NCBI GenBank assembly: GCA_044507775.1 | Contig: JBIQIY010000012.1 | Location: 1-64,000, forward strand | Length of the DNA stretch: 64,000 bases | Direction: 5' to 3' | Source of the DNA: Chryseosolibacter sp044507775 | GTDB taxonomy: Bacteria; Bacteroidota; Bacteroidia; Cytophagales; Cyclobacteriaceae | Shown: positions 1 to 8,226 of the stretch, one piece after another | Position numbering within the stretch: position 1 is the first letter of the stretch | Layout of the letters: each line of letters opens with the position of its first letter | Made by a program: the position numbers and the translations under genes | The notes under the pieces: generated by a model | The model's database searches: none | What the model saw: only the letters and a program-made list of their open reading frames with translations | What the model was told of the DNA's origin: nothing

Positions 1-212
1 CTTTCTAGAATCGGGACAGTTCCCAAAGTGAAATTTTAACTGACTATAAATTATATGAATGCTTTCACAAGTTGTTGTTTTGTTTCATGCATTTGCAATA
101 GGCTTTTGCAGCATTCTCAGCCTCATACTCGTTAGTACAGCACGTCAAAAAAGTTAATGGCTCGGATTATCCACTAAGTCCAACCACCGTGGAGAAACAC
201 AAAGGCGATGTT

Positions 213-575
213 TTAACCCGTTCGCTTCTTTAACCATCGCGACGAGTCCTCAGTGTTAACGAATTTGTTATTTCTCCATCGGTAAACCTCCGTGATCTTG
301 CCTGTGCTGCCATTGATGATAATTGTGATCTCTCCTTCTCTGGCTGTCCATGAGCCGCGCTTTTGCCGGGTCTGCATCTTGCCCGAAGCATCTTTGTAAC
401 CGTATACCCAAACAGCGCCGCCGTCATCAGCGAGCGCATATGCCTCCGCAGCTTCTCCTAAATAGCCAGTGACCATGACGTTGTACGCGCCAGAATACTT
501 CTTAAGAAAACTGTTCTGCGCTCCGCTGGGTATTATCAAAACCAAAAACAGAAAGGTCAAACTGATGCGGTTCAT
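213..575 (-). CDS. Small secreted protein of unknown function
   Basis: Encodes about 120 residues. I chose the internal ATG at 575 rather than one 72 bases upstream because it starts directly with a signal peptide (MNR, a hydrophobic run, then SGAQ at the likely cleavage site). The mature part has beta-rich short segments (TVWVYGYKD-like, EGEITIIING, ITEVYRWRNNKF) and a basic C-terminus, but no catalytic motif I recognise. It is probably exported to the periplasm or surface. It lies at the edge of an AT-richer patch and is read in the same direction as the next four genes. No family can be named. Confidence 0.6.
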   Translation of the reverse strand: MNRISLTFLFLVLIIPSGAQNSFLKKYSGAYNVMVTGYLGEAAEAYALADDGGAVWVYGYKDASGKMQTRQKRGSWTAREGEITIIINGSTGKITEVYRWRNNKFVNTEDSSRWLKKRTG

Positions 576-680
576 TTCAATCGAATTTGGATTGTGGCCG
601 CGACTCACAAAAACAAAGCTTTCTTGGTTCCTATTCTTTTTGGACATGCTCGATTTCCCTGCCCGTTTGCTCCTCGTTTG

Positions 681-1493
681 TCATTGCAGCCGAATATCAT
701 TCGTAGGCACATCAATCACCGGGGCATTAATATCGGACGGCTTTATACTGACCTTAACCTTTCTTCGTGCCGATGGCGCCCGGGGGACTTTCACATCCTC
801 CAGATTGACGCATTCAGTTAACGTCCGTTTCACCGCCTCGCTGATCACCTTTTCGTCAAACTTGCTCTTGAACTTGCTTCTTATTTGCCTGCGCAAAAAT
901 GTGATCCCGGGTTTACTCAGCAGGATAGATGCAATCGTGGTCTTCTCCGTAGCCATAAAATTATTCCACAGTTGATTCAAGCCTTTCTTTACAACCGAAT
1001 CCCTGTGCAAGAATTGAAGACAGTCAAGACATTCTTTCGCCGCCTCCTTGCTACTCAAATTGATTTCAAAAACTAACTTGGAATCCATCGGCTGCGCGAA
1101 GATTACCTTATAGAGCTGCAATATTCTCCCATTCGTCAGCACGACCCACTCTACTCCTTCATTCGCTGCGTATTCGATCGCCTGGCGAAGATGCTTGTTC
1201 GATAACGCCAATGATAAAGCCTTGACTTCGACCAAGAAATGCCTGTCACCGCCGATTTGGATCACATAGTCAGCATACGTTCCTTTGATCATATACTCCG
1301 TCTTGATTTCCTCGAGCGTTTTGTAGCCGAGCAGATCCGTCAGAATGTGGTTGACCATGATCCTGGTGCCTGATTCATCCAGTTCTTGAATGTCTTTGGA
1401 AAAAAATTGCTTTCGATACTCCTTGATGCCGTTAAGGAGCTTCTGGGTTTTCGTGGAGGTTAGCATATCGTTTGGGGTTGCATTTCGGGGCAA
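681..1493 (-). CDS. HsdR N-terminal-like PD-(D/E)xK nuclease-domain protein, standalone
   Basis: 270 residues. The central part (about residues 40-120) reads as the N-terminal domain of type I restriction enzyme R subunits (HSDR_N_2 type). A helical segment is followed by YADYVI with the candidate metal-binding Asp, then FLVEVKA, the E-x-K of the PD-(D/E)xK fold, and a helix containing QAIEYAANEGVEWVVLTNG, where Q and the VVLTNG strand are typical. No helicase domain, HsdM or HsdS is nearby, so this is not a complete restriction system. The C-terminal 150 residues are helical and basic with no recognised domain. ATG at 1466 is an alternative start. Such standalone proteins are common in Bacteroidota; their role is unknown. 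Confidence 0.75.
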   Translation of the reverse strand: MPRNATPNDMLTSTKTQKLLNGIKEYRKQFFSKDIQELDESGTRIMVNHILTDLLGYKTLEEIKTEYMIKGTYADYVIQIGGDRHFLVEVKALSLALSNKHLRQAIEYAANEGVEWVVLTNGRILQLYKVIFAQPMDSKLVFEINLSSKEAAKECLDCLQFLHRDSVVKKGLNQLWNNFMATEKTTIASILLSKPGITFLRRQIRSKFKSKFDEKVISEAVKRTLTECVNLEDVKVPRAPSARRKVKVSIKPSDINAPVIDVPTNDIRLQ

Positions 1494-1711
1494 CCCATGA
1501 ATGTACCCTATTCCAAAAAAAATGTCAACAACAAAAATCCAAAGTTTATCTTATCACCCCTAAGGGTCCGAGCCCAATCGAAGCAGTTGCGTTGGATATT
1601 AGAGGAAGAATCAACTCGGGAAAAGCCAAATTCTTTAACACCAATGTGACTTTAGTTAACCGCACATCGCAGCTGGCAAAGAAACAATCCCGCGAAAAGT
1701 TCACACATCTT

Positions 1712-2137
1712 TCAATAAAAACCATTGGCCTTTTTTCGTTCCGAATTGATACGGTGCGCCTTACTTCGAGCATCCACATAGAACTCATCGCCATATTCCT
1801 CTTGGAGTAGCTTGTACATAGTTTCATTGTAACAATCCATTTCGTCCGTACCTCCACCACAACCACCATAGATGAGTTCTATCTCATAATTAGATTTTAG
1901 AACCTCGCTTAGAGTCATGTTATCAGGTAAACCGAACTCTATCAAAACATATGAGCTCCTTTCGAAATATCGCTTTGCCAAAGCCGAAGCGGATTCACAG
2001 GTTTTACATTGACTCGTTATATAATAAAGTGTTGTTCGCCTGGAATCTGTGAGTGTGAACTCGAATAGAATTAAAACGCTAAAGGTTAGTATAGATACTG
2101 TAAATATTGCTATTGGCCCCAAGCGAATGAACTTCAT
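1712..2137 (-). CDS. Small membrane-anchored protein with CxxC motif
   Basis: 141 residues. A single hydrophobic segment at about residues 7-28 follows a short basic N-terminus, so the rest is probably exposed outside the cytoplasmic membrane. The exposed part has SQCKTCESA, a CxxC pair, and further Cys near GGCGGG and MDCYNE; disulfides or metal binding are possible. No family recognised. Base composition is lower in GC than most of the window, like its neighbours. It ends about 220 bases before the nuclease-domain gene and is read in the same direction. Confidence 0.55.
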   Translation of the reverse strand: MKFIRLGPIAIFTVSILTFSVLILFEFTLTDSRRTTLYYITSQCKTCESASALAKRYFERSSYVLIEFGLPDNMTLSEVLKSNYEIELIYGGCGGGTDEMDCYNETMYKLLQEEYGDEFYVDARSKAHRINSERKKANGFY

Positions 2138-2241
2138 GAAACCAGGATGCGGAAACTATCAAATTCCATAATGAGAAAGCCAGAAAAAAGGACACTCCTC
2201 TCCTATTACTACGGCTCAAGGATCATCATGTACCTTTTAAC

Positions 2242-3096
2242 TTAGTAGTAATGGCATTCATAATAATCAACGCCAGTTTCCTGGCTCCAAGCCTCCAGTA
2301 CTGAGATCAGTTTTCCCTGTGAAGTCGTTGCCAGTGCAATTCTAAATTCGTCATTATCCTTTTTGAGCTCGCGATCATGATGTTCATGCGGCTTGCCCTC
2401 GCTGCACTGCTTACATAACATTCGTACACTGGTCGTCCAATTTTCTATGGCAATATCTGACTTCCAGCATCTTTGCTGAAGATCTTCAAAATGTGCGTCG
2501 CTGATGGGTTTACATTTAATGCTATATGTCTGATAGTCTGAGCTACTTAGATGCTGTATTTCATCCAACACGGGATACCCTTTTCCTTCGGACATTCTAT
2601 GACCATTTGCTGCGCCATCATTCAAAACCATGTCCTTGAATCTATGTTCGGACTCTGGCAAAGGAATATTTTTGATTATAGCACGCGCAGGACAGATACG
2701 AATGGCCCATACGGTCTCCGCCTCCGCGTTGGAGCTTATTCTAATGCATACATCACTAAGTTTTCCGGCTGTATCTTCATCGATAATTTCATATTCCATT
2801 CCGAAGAAGTTCCAACATTGGCGAGCCAGTTTCCAGTCCGTCAGCATGGTTGCAGCAATCCCAAGATTCCATTGAGCAGGTTCTATCTTAGGGTCAAGTT
2901 CTGCCGCTCGTTTATTGTGGTGGTATGACTTGTCCCAGTCGTTCCTGTATTTGTAAATCAGACCGAGATTATAGTGGACAGTTGCCCAATCCTCCCGTTC
3001 AAATAGAATCTTTTCATATATTCTTATTGCCCCGTCTTTGTCTCCGTTGTCGGATGCTTCGATGGCCTGATCGAGTAGCGTTTCCAGAATTAGCAT
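2242..3096 (-). CDS. TPR protein with conserved C-terminal domain of unknown function
   Basis: 284 residues from ATG at 3096; the reading frame stays open 87 bases further upstream, but that extension is Arg/Tyr-rich and starts poorly. Two or three tetratricopeptide repeats occupy residues 1-90 (WATVHYNLGLIYKYRNDW and AQWNLGIAATMLTDWKLA are clear TPR helices). The second half contains VWAIRICPARA, PLPESEHRFKD and a Cys/His cluster (LCKQCSEGKPHEHHD). From memory this TPR-plus-C-terminal architecture recurs in many bacteria as an uncharacterised family. Beside the SUFU gene it may belong to an accessory immunity-type cluster, which is inference. Confidence 0.65.
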   Translation of the reverse strand: MLILETLLDQAIEASDNGDKDGAIRIYEKILFEREDWATVHYNLGLIYKYRNDWDKSYHHNKRAAELDPKIEPAQWNLGIAATMLTDWKLARQCWNFFGMEYEIIDEDTAGKLSDVCIRISSNAEAETVWAIRICPARAIIKNIPLPESEHRFKDMVLNDGAANGHRMSEGKGYPVLDEIQHLSSSDYQTYSIKCKPISDAHFEDLQQRCWKSDIAIENWTTSVRMLCKQCSEGKPHEHHDRELKKDNDEFRIALATTSQGKLISVLEAWSQETGVDYYECHYY

Positions 3097-3247
3097 CAGA
3101 AGCACAAGATAGTAATTAATCCAGTTTTGAAGAATATAATCGGTTCGCCTGCATCCCTGACGTGGTCGACAAATGCGTACCATAGATCAATGGAGGACAA
3201 ATACGGAAAGTCATGGCCGCAACCTCTCCCCTCCCTATCGACCTCGC

Positions 3248-3848
3248 TTACACCAGACTCTCCCTGTTAAAATCCAGGTAGTTTATCTGCTTCTCTTCAA
3301 ACACTTGCTCGAGAGCCTCACAACCCTTCTCCTCCTTGAACCTCCGTTCCTGCTCGGTTATCGCAATGAACCAATAGATGTGAGTAGTCCGCCCATTGAA
3401 ATCAAAAAGCTCCAGCTGTTCGCCATCCAAATTAGGGCAATGAAATCAGGCCGTGATTACACGCAGCGATGTACGACACACCTTTTCCGACATTGACCGT
3501 ATGATGTAGTCCCAGCGGCGCAGCATTCCTGTGATACGATGCCGCCAAAGTGAGAAGTTCAAGAAGAGCACGATCTTTTCTCGCAGAGTATACGATCAGC
3601 TCGATTAAGTTGTCATCACTGCGATCGGCAGACATGCCCACCGTTGCATACGTCCACACGGCGTGTCTGCCCGGCGGAAGCTCCAGAATAAAAAATTCAG
3701 GATGCAGTTTCTCAGTTGGTCCAATGTGCCAGCGGAGAACTTTACCGCGAACACCATAGTACCGTTCATAGTGTTCCCTGAGCTTCAAAACATATGATTT
3801 TAGGTTCATCAAATCATGTTCAATCTCTTCATATGCATCCGTAACCAT
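3248..3848 (-). pseudogene. SUFU (suppressor of fused)-family protein, split by a +1 frameshift
   Basis: Two adjacent reading frames together form one SUFU-domain protein. The upstream frame (start 3848, 138 residues) carries LHPEFFILELPPGRHAVW-type strands and ends HGLISLP-stop at 3432-3434. The next frame resumes at once with NLDGEQLELF and continues with THIYWFIAITEQERRFK and EALEQVFEEKQINYLDFNR, the usual C-terminus of the family. Skipping one base at the CCC-TAA junction restores S-L-P-N-L-D-G. Bacterial SUFU proteins such as Bacillus YqcF are known as immunity proteins of polymorphic toxins. I see no toxin gene nearby. It may be a decayed gene, a sequencing error or, less likely, programmed +1 frameshifting. 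Confidence 0.8.
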
Positions 3849-3869
3849 GGTCTAAATCAGCCCCGCACC

Positions 3870-4547
3870 CTACCCCTTCCATCCAAGCAAAACCTGCCTG
3901 ATCGAAATCACATGCAGAAACGCGGCCATGGGTAACAACACCGAAGCCAGCAACAAGTAAGGGAAATGAACAAACTCCGTTTTCATTACTGAATCTACAT
4001 ATTCCCCGAAATAATAGGATGAGATGAATGAGTAGACTGTAAAGGCAAGCACCAATAGCGACGCGATATTCCATAGCAGCAAACTCTGTAAAGAAAACTT
4101 CTTGTTCAGCAATAAAACTCCAACTACCAACGCCGACACACCCACGACAATATCAAAGTTGAGCCCTTCAAAGGTTACACGCTGCGGGAAAACGCCATTG
4201 CGATAAGCACCGTAGATCAGCAACTCAACCAGTATCCGAAACGATGTTAAGAAAACAGGAACGTGCAAGGGCATTCTTTCCAGGACATTCTTGAAAGATC
4301 TGGTTCCGGTAAACACTATCCCCGCAACAACAGCCGGGATCGCAAGCAACAACGGAATCCTGGGAGGTAAACCGAAATCTTCCAGCACGCCTGATCGTGA
4401 AAGGAACACAAGGTAGATCAGCCAAACCCAACCGGCGATCATATAACGCGCACTGAGCCGTCTGGGATTGTCAGCGTATTTAAATAACGCGAAGATCATC
4501 AAAAACACAAGGGCCGACAATACGTAGAAACCAATTTGAACTATCAT
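3870..4547 (-). CDS. Polytopic membrane protein, function unknown
   Basis: 225 residues with about seven hydrophobic segments (IGFYVLSALVFLMIFALF, MIAGWVWLIYLVFL, LLLAIPAVVAGIVF and later ones), so an integral inner-membrane protein. A charged loop, RSFKNVLERMPLH, lies between segments three and four. No transporter signature or catalytic residue is recognisable. It resembles small membrane proteins common in Bacteroidota that have no assigned function. It follows the cyclase-family gene on the same strand with a 56-base C/T-rich gap, so the two may be co-transcribed. Confidence 0.7.
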   Translation of the reverse strand: MIVQIGFYVLSALVFLMIFALFKYADNPRRLSARYMIAGWVWLIYLVFLSRSGVLEDFGLPPRIPLLLAIPAVVAGIVFTGTRSFKNVLERMPLHVPVFLTSFRILVELLIYGAYRNGVFPQRVTFEGLNFDIVVGVSALVVGVLLLNKKFSLQSLLLWNIASLLVLAFTVYSFISSYYFGEYVDSVMKTEFVHFPYLLLASVLLPMAAFLHVISIRQVLLGWKG

Positions 4548-4603
4548 AAATTGTAGCTTTGTTCATTCCTACCTTACCCCTTATCCCTCATCCTGTACCA
4601 CCT

Positions 4604-5263
4604 CTATTCAACTTCCCCATACGCCCGCACCGGAAATGTCCCCACTCCCTTAAACTTCGGCGGAACAGCACTGAAGCGAAATCCCGCATCCGGAAGCTGG
4701 TCAAGGTTGCACATGTGTTCGCAGATGAGGATGCCGGCACGGAGCAAAATTGTATGCGTCGGCCGACGGTTGCCTCTGGTATCGTCGATATTGTGTGAAT
4801 CGATTCCGACAAGAGCCACTCCCCGATCGCGAAGGAAAACAGCAGCATCCTCTGTCAGAAATGGGTGGTTTTCAAAATATGCATCCGTGCGCCAAAACTT
4901 GCTCCAGTTGGTGTTCACCAGCACCGCCTTCCCTCCTACGTCCAGGTTCTCAAAGTGCCTCCTGTCAATGGCAAGTCCTTTTCCGTAGTCTACACGCACG
5001 ACGATGCCATCAAGGCCGACAAATCTTTCCAATTCCACCTGACTCAGGTCTTCACCATCCGGATAACGATGGAACGGACAATCCACATACGTTCCCGTAT
5101 TAGCCACCAACTCAATTTTCGCAATCTGAAATTCCGTTCCGGGCTCGTAAAACTCGCGGGATTTTTCACGGCTGAGATAATCACAGACAACCGGCGCCGG
5201 AAGTCCTTTGTAAGTGATCATTCCGTTTTCAATGACGTGACTGAGATCTACTAACCGCGACAT
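4604..5263 (-). CDS. Cyclase/kynurenine-formamidase-family hydrolase with altered metal motif
   Basis: 219 residues from ATG at 5263 (MSRLVDLSHVIENGM, the usual beginning of this family). The family motif HxGTHxDxPxH appears here as NTGTYVDCPFH (residues 55-65): Asp61 and His65 are kept but two metal-binding His are Asn and Tyr. The rest is intact: GLDGIVVRVDY, VLVNTNW, GIDSHNIDD, HTILLRAGILI and LPDAGFRFSAVPPKF. Active members hydrolyse amide or cyclic bonds using Zn or Mn. The substituted motif is, from memory, seen in a whole subfamily, so it may use different metal chemistry rather than be dead. No tryptophan-pathway gene is nearby. Confidence 0.85.
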   Translation of the reverse strand: MSRLVDLSHVIENGMITYKGLPAPVVCDYLSREKSREFYEPGTEFQIAKIELVANTGTYVDCPFHRYPDGEDLSQVELERFVGLDGIVVRVDYGKGLAIDRRHFENLDVGGKAVLVNTNWSKFWRTDAYFENHPFLTEDAAVFLRDRGVALVGIDSHNIDDTRGNRRPTHTILLRAGILICEHMCNLDQLPDAGFRFSAVPPKFKGVGTFPVRAYGEVE

Positions 5264-5384
5264 AGGCCATGGTGGATTGCGGTAAGAAAGATACGCAAAG
5301 TTCAGTGAGTGAAATGCCACGAATACACGAATGTCAGAGTTCATTCATGCTATTCACCCGGATTGAAAGAGTGATCATTAACCT

Positions 5385-5512
5385 GCATTTCAACCCGTCT
5401 TTTAAACCTACCTTTCCACCTGCATTAAACCTGTCTTTAAACCTGTTTTTAACCTGCGTTTCAACCTGTCTTTAAACCTGCATTAAACCTGCCTTTCTAC
5501 CCACCCTTGAAC
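5385..5512. repeat. Minisatellite of about 12 nt, AAACCTGCATT type
   Basis: About ten imperfect copies of an 11-13 base unit (consensus AACCTGCATTTA/AACCTGTCTTTA) lie just downstream of rsgA and run into its last codons. The same family occurs in reverse complement at 16248-16424. No dyad or coding sense is evident. Confidence 0.8.
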
Positions 5513-6561
5513 CTCTTCTTATAGTCCATCGCCTCCCGTACCATCTTTCCGGCACGCCTTCCCTCACGCTTCTTATCCGAGGCGCTCATTTCAAAACGGC
5601 GCTGCTCTTTGACCAGCTTCACATAGCTGTCGTAGATCATCTCCGGCAACTCGCCGCTCTTTACCGCAGCAATCACAGCACAGCCAGCCTCACCCATGTG
5701 CGTGCAGTCGTTGAACCTGCACTGCGACGAAAATTCGCTGATCGCCGGAAAAAGGTCCGTCTTGTGATCTGTCGCGGAGGTCATCCCGAACTCGCGCATC
5801 CCCGGGGTGTCAATGACCAGACTGCCGCTGTCGAGTAGAAAGAGATCGCGCGTGGAAGTGGTGTGTTTTCCTTTTTGGTTAAAGCCACTCACAGCGCCTG
5901 TGCGTTGTACTGACTCGCTCATCAAAGCATTCACGAGCGAGCTTTTTCCTGCACCGGAGGATCCGACAATCACGTACGTCTTACCTTTCTCCAACACACT
6001 CGAGCGAATCATATCGATACCATCGCCCGTCACCGTGCTGCACAGGTGAATCGGATATCCGCGCTTCAGGCCTGTCACGTCCCTGACAAAGGCTTCCGGG
6101 TCGCCCGCGAGATCGGCTTTGTTGAGTATGATAATCGGCCTGATGCCACAGGCGATGATCTGAACGATATACCGGTCGAGACGCATCAGGTTGAAGTCGC
6201 GATCCAGGCCCTGAACAATCAGCGCAGCGTCGATGTTGCACGCCAGCACCTGCGTGGTGCCTTCGGTGCCAGCCTCCCTCCTGCCCAGTGCGTTGGTTCG
6301 TTTGAGTACGTCAGTAATGTAACCGATGGAATCAAAGTCGTCATAGAGTACCCAGTCACCGACTTTGGGAATGTCCTCTGTCGCGTTTCCATAAAGGAGT
6401 TTGCCGGACACTTCCGCCTCGAGCTCACCCTTCTCCGTCATGAGAAAATATTTGAAGCCCTTCACGCTGATGACGCGTCCGGGCAAAAGTCTGTCTTTCG
6501 GATGATGATTGTATTCTTCGGCGTGGAAGTCGTTCCACCCGTATTGAGTTAAGGTTGTCAT
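5497..6561 (-). CDS. rsgA: Ribosome small-subunit-dependent GTPase A
   Basis: 354 residues from ATG at 6561, the start that gives the family's usual N-terminus (TQYGWNDFHAEEY) and length. RsgA assists late 30S subunit maturation in the cytoplasm. An OB-fold domain (about 20-90; PGRVISVKGFKYFLMTEKG) is followed by a circularly permuted GTPase with G4 NKAD (147-150), P-loop GSSGAGKSS (200-208) and G3 DTPG (251-254). The Zn-binding motif is Cys281, Cys286, His288 and Cys294 (CRFNDCTHMGEAGC). All key residues are intact. It appears monocistronic, with a long repeat-filled region upstream and a minisatellite immediately downstream. Confidence 0.97.
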   Translation of the reverse strand: MTTLTQYGWNDFHAEEYNHHPKDRLLPGRVISVKGFKYFLMTEKGELEAEVSGKLLYGNATEDIPKVGDWVLYDDFDSIGYITDVLKRTNALGRREAGTEGTTQVLACNIDAALIVQGLDRDFNLMRLDRYIVQIIACGIRPIIILNKADLAGDPEAFVRDVTGLKRGYPIHLCSTVTGDGIDMIRSSVLEKGKTYVIVGSSGAGKSSLVNALMSESVQRTGAVSGFNQKGKHTTSTRDLFLLDSGSLVIDTPGMREFGMTSATDHKTDLFPAISEFSSQCRFNDCTHMGEAGCAVIAAVKSGELPEMIYDSYVKLVKEQRRFEMSASDKKREGRRAGKMVREAMDYKKRFKGG

Positions 6562-6717
6562 TGAAAAAGAAAGTTGTGACCGCGTCACAGCGTGATGTGG
6601 CGCGACCGGTTGAATAATATACAGAACACTAAAAGACTGTGGCGTTGAGAACGGCCAGCAGTCAGGCTGCAATTATTCCGGCGAGGGAGTGGTATGATGA
6701 GGGTAGTGTCATCGGAA

Positions 6718-6725
6718 CAAAGATA
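6718..6725 (-). promoter_or_regulatory. Possible Bacteroidota -7 box (TATCTTTG) for rsgA
   Basis: On the minus strand TATCTTTG matches the Bacteroidota -7 consensus TAnnTTTG exactly, about 157 bases upstream of the rsgA start. No good TTTG -33 element is found at the expected 17-23 base spacing, so this is tentative. Confidence 0.35.
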
Positions 6726-6843
6726 AGAAAAATTTTCTCCACATTGTCATTGAACAAGGGAGGACCTGATCGAGTACTGGCAGAAAGGACCTTGCCGACT
6801 CAAATTCAAAGCATATAATCGAATCGAAGAGACGACCTATCGC

Positions 6844-7086
6844 AGTCCGGCTAGGGACGGATTAACTTTTGTCCCGTTAGGGATGGATTAAGTGTAGTCC
6901 CGTTAGGGAAGGTCAAGTGTAGTCCCGTTAGGGACGGTCAAGTATAGTCCCGTTAGGGATGGGCAAGTGTAGTCCCGTTGGGGATGGTCAAGTGTAGTCC
7001 CGTTGGGGATGGTCAAGTGTAGTCCCGTTGGGGATGGTCAAGTGTAGTCCCGTTAGGGACGGGCTTATTGCAGTCCCGTTAGGGAC
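6844..7086. repeat. Tandem array of ten 25-26 nt units with GTCCC-GTTA-GGGAC dyad
   Basis: Ten units with dyad cores at 6844, 6871, 6897, 6922, 6947, 6972, 6997, 7022, 7047 and 7073. Each has a 14-base core GTCCCGTTAGGGAC (variants GTTGGGGAT, GTTAGGGAT), a potential 5-bp stem-loop, followed by a conserved 11-12 base linker such as GGTCAAGTGTA. The linkers are repeated rather than unique, so this is not a CRISPR. The first unit is degenerate. Confidence 0.9.
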
Positions 7087-7098
7087 GATCTTATGGTA

Positions 7099-7128
7099 GG
7101 GCGGGGTGAAGCTTGCGAAACCCCGCCC
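7099..7128. repeat. GC-rich hairpin closing the array
   Basis: GGGCGGGGT (7099-7107) and its perfect complement ACCCCGCCC (7120-7128) enclose a 12-base loop. It sits 12 bases after the last array unit. No T-tract follows on either strand, so it is not a standard terminator. Confidence 0.75.
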
Positions 7129-7151
7129 CACGAATGCGTTATCGAAATTAA

Positions 7152-7327
7152 GTCCCGTAGGGACGGCCTTATGAGAAGCACGCACCACCTGTTTGATAAC
7201 AATAGTGAATCCGACAATTTCTGCCATGATCATAGTGCGTAGTGCGCACCAGATATGGCCATCCCTACGGGATTCAATAATAAATTCGCGCATCGTTTTT
7301 CTACCATAAGGCCATCCCTAACGGGAT
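7152..7327. repeat. Isolated and inverted copies of the array core
   Basis: A further GTCCCGTAGGGAC at 7152-7164 (followed by GGCCTTATG) is answered by opposite-strand copies ATCCCTACGGGAT at 7261-7273 and ATCCCTAACGGGAT at 7314-7327 (the latter preceded by CATAAGGC). The block from 7152 to 7327 is therefore flanked by inverted repeats of the same family as the array. Confidence 0.8.
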
Positions 7328-7396
7328 TCAGTGCGCACTAACTCCGGCATCCGGTTATCAAGTTGCGTTACAGGTGATGTTGAAATTTCACTCCAT

Positions 7397-7614
7397 GGCA
7401 CGATGCTGTTCTGCAGGGAAGTGTCTTATCTCACGCAAGGGCCGCAAAGCGCGCTATTAAATGCAGGCCGTAAAAACGTTCATATGCTATCCAGCTGACC
7501 TCCGTACTTTCACATCGAAGAGCCAATAGACCGCAAAGTTTCCCTTCTGCCTTCGCTCCGGCGCCAATAAAGCCCAAGCTTCGTCGGACACGGCACAGGA
7601 TCGGGTGGTGCTGA
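7397..7614. repeat. Direct repeat, copy 1 (about 218 bp)
   Basis: Starts GGCACGATGCTGTTCTGC and ends GATCGGGTGGTGCTGA. It matches 7963-8179 with only scattered substitutions (roughly 95% by eye). It contains the core TCTCACGCAAGGGCCGCAAA, which also occurs in related form at 55368-55398. No transposase or clear terminal inverted repeats. Confidence 0.9.
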
Positions 7615-7962
7615 AATGACATAGCACAAACAAAACGAGTTTCGAATCGCCGCGCAAGTTCGGCCTTCCATCCGCCTCTGCCCGGTCTCACAAAGTTTGC
7701 AATCATTACCACCCGAGCTTGCGAGGGACTCCGCTTTGCGAGCCATTGACCGATCAGCTATCAAATCCATAATCACCTTGATAAACCGACAAGTTCACTA
7801 TAGCACAGCTTTGCGCCTTCGCGGCCCCTGTCTCCCGGCGCGCCAGCCTCAGCATCGGCAGGCAGCTTTGCGTGAGACTACAACTCTTCCGGCCTAGCGG
7901 TATTGCAAATCATTGCACAACAAGAAATCTCGCATTGTGAGTATGTTTGGAAGTTTACAGAA

Positions 7963-8179
7963 GGCACGATGCGGTTCTGCGGGGAAAAGTTTTATCTCAC
8001 GCAAGGGCCGCAAGGCGCGCTATTAAATGCAGGCCGTAAAACGTTCATATGCTATCCAGCTGACCTCCGTACTTTCACATCGAAGAGCCAATAGACCGCA
8101 AAGTTTCCCTTCTGCCTTCGCTCCGGCGCCAATAAAGCCCAAGCTTCGTCGAACACGGCACAGGATCGGGTGGTGCTGA
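7963..8179. repeat. Direct repeat, copy 2 (about 217 bp)
   Basis: Second copy of the element at 7397-7614, same orientation, separated by 348 bases of unrelated DNA. It ends 47 bases before the lipoprotein stop codon at 8227. Confidence 0.9.
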
Positions 8180-8226
8180 TTGAAAACGGTACTAACCAGA
8201 ACTCCTTGGAAGGACTGCACAAATAG

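Larger units (their letters stand above)
6562..8226. other. Gene-free, repeat-rich region
   Basis: No convincing protein gene lies here. Open frames within it are created by the repeats themselves, and two share an identical peptide only because of the 218-bp duplication. The stretch holds a possible rsgA promoter, a 25-nt dyad array, a GC-rich hairpin, inverted copies of the array unit and the direct repeat described separately. Between repeats I see nothing functional. Confidence 0.7.

Noticed and set aside
681..1493. Complete type I restriction system
   Set aside because: Only an HsdR-N-like domain is present; helicase, HsdM and HsdS are absent.
6844..7086. Possible CRISPR array
   Set aside because: The sequences between the dyad cores are conserved and only 11-12 bases long; there are no unique spacers and no cas genes.
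6988..8220. Several open frames of 60-100 codons
   Set aside because: They are translations of the dyad array and the 218-bp duplication; two share a peptide only because the DNA is duplicated. No start, signal or domain supports them.
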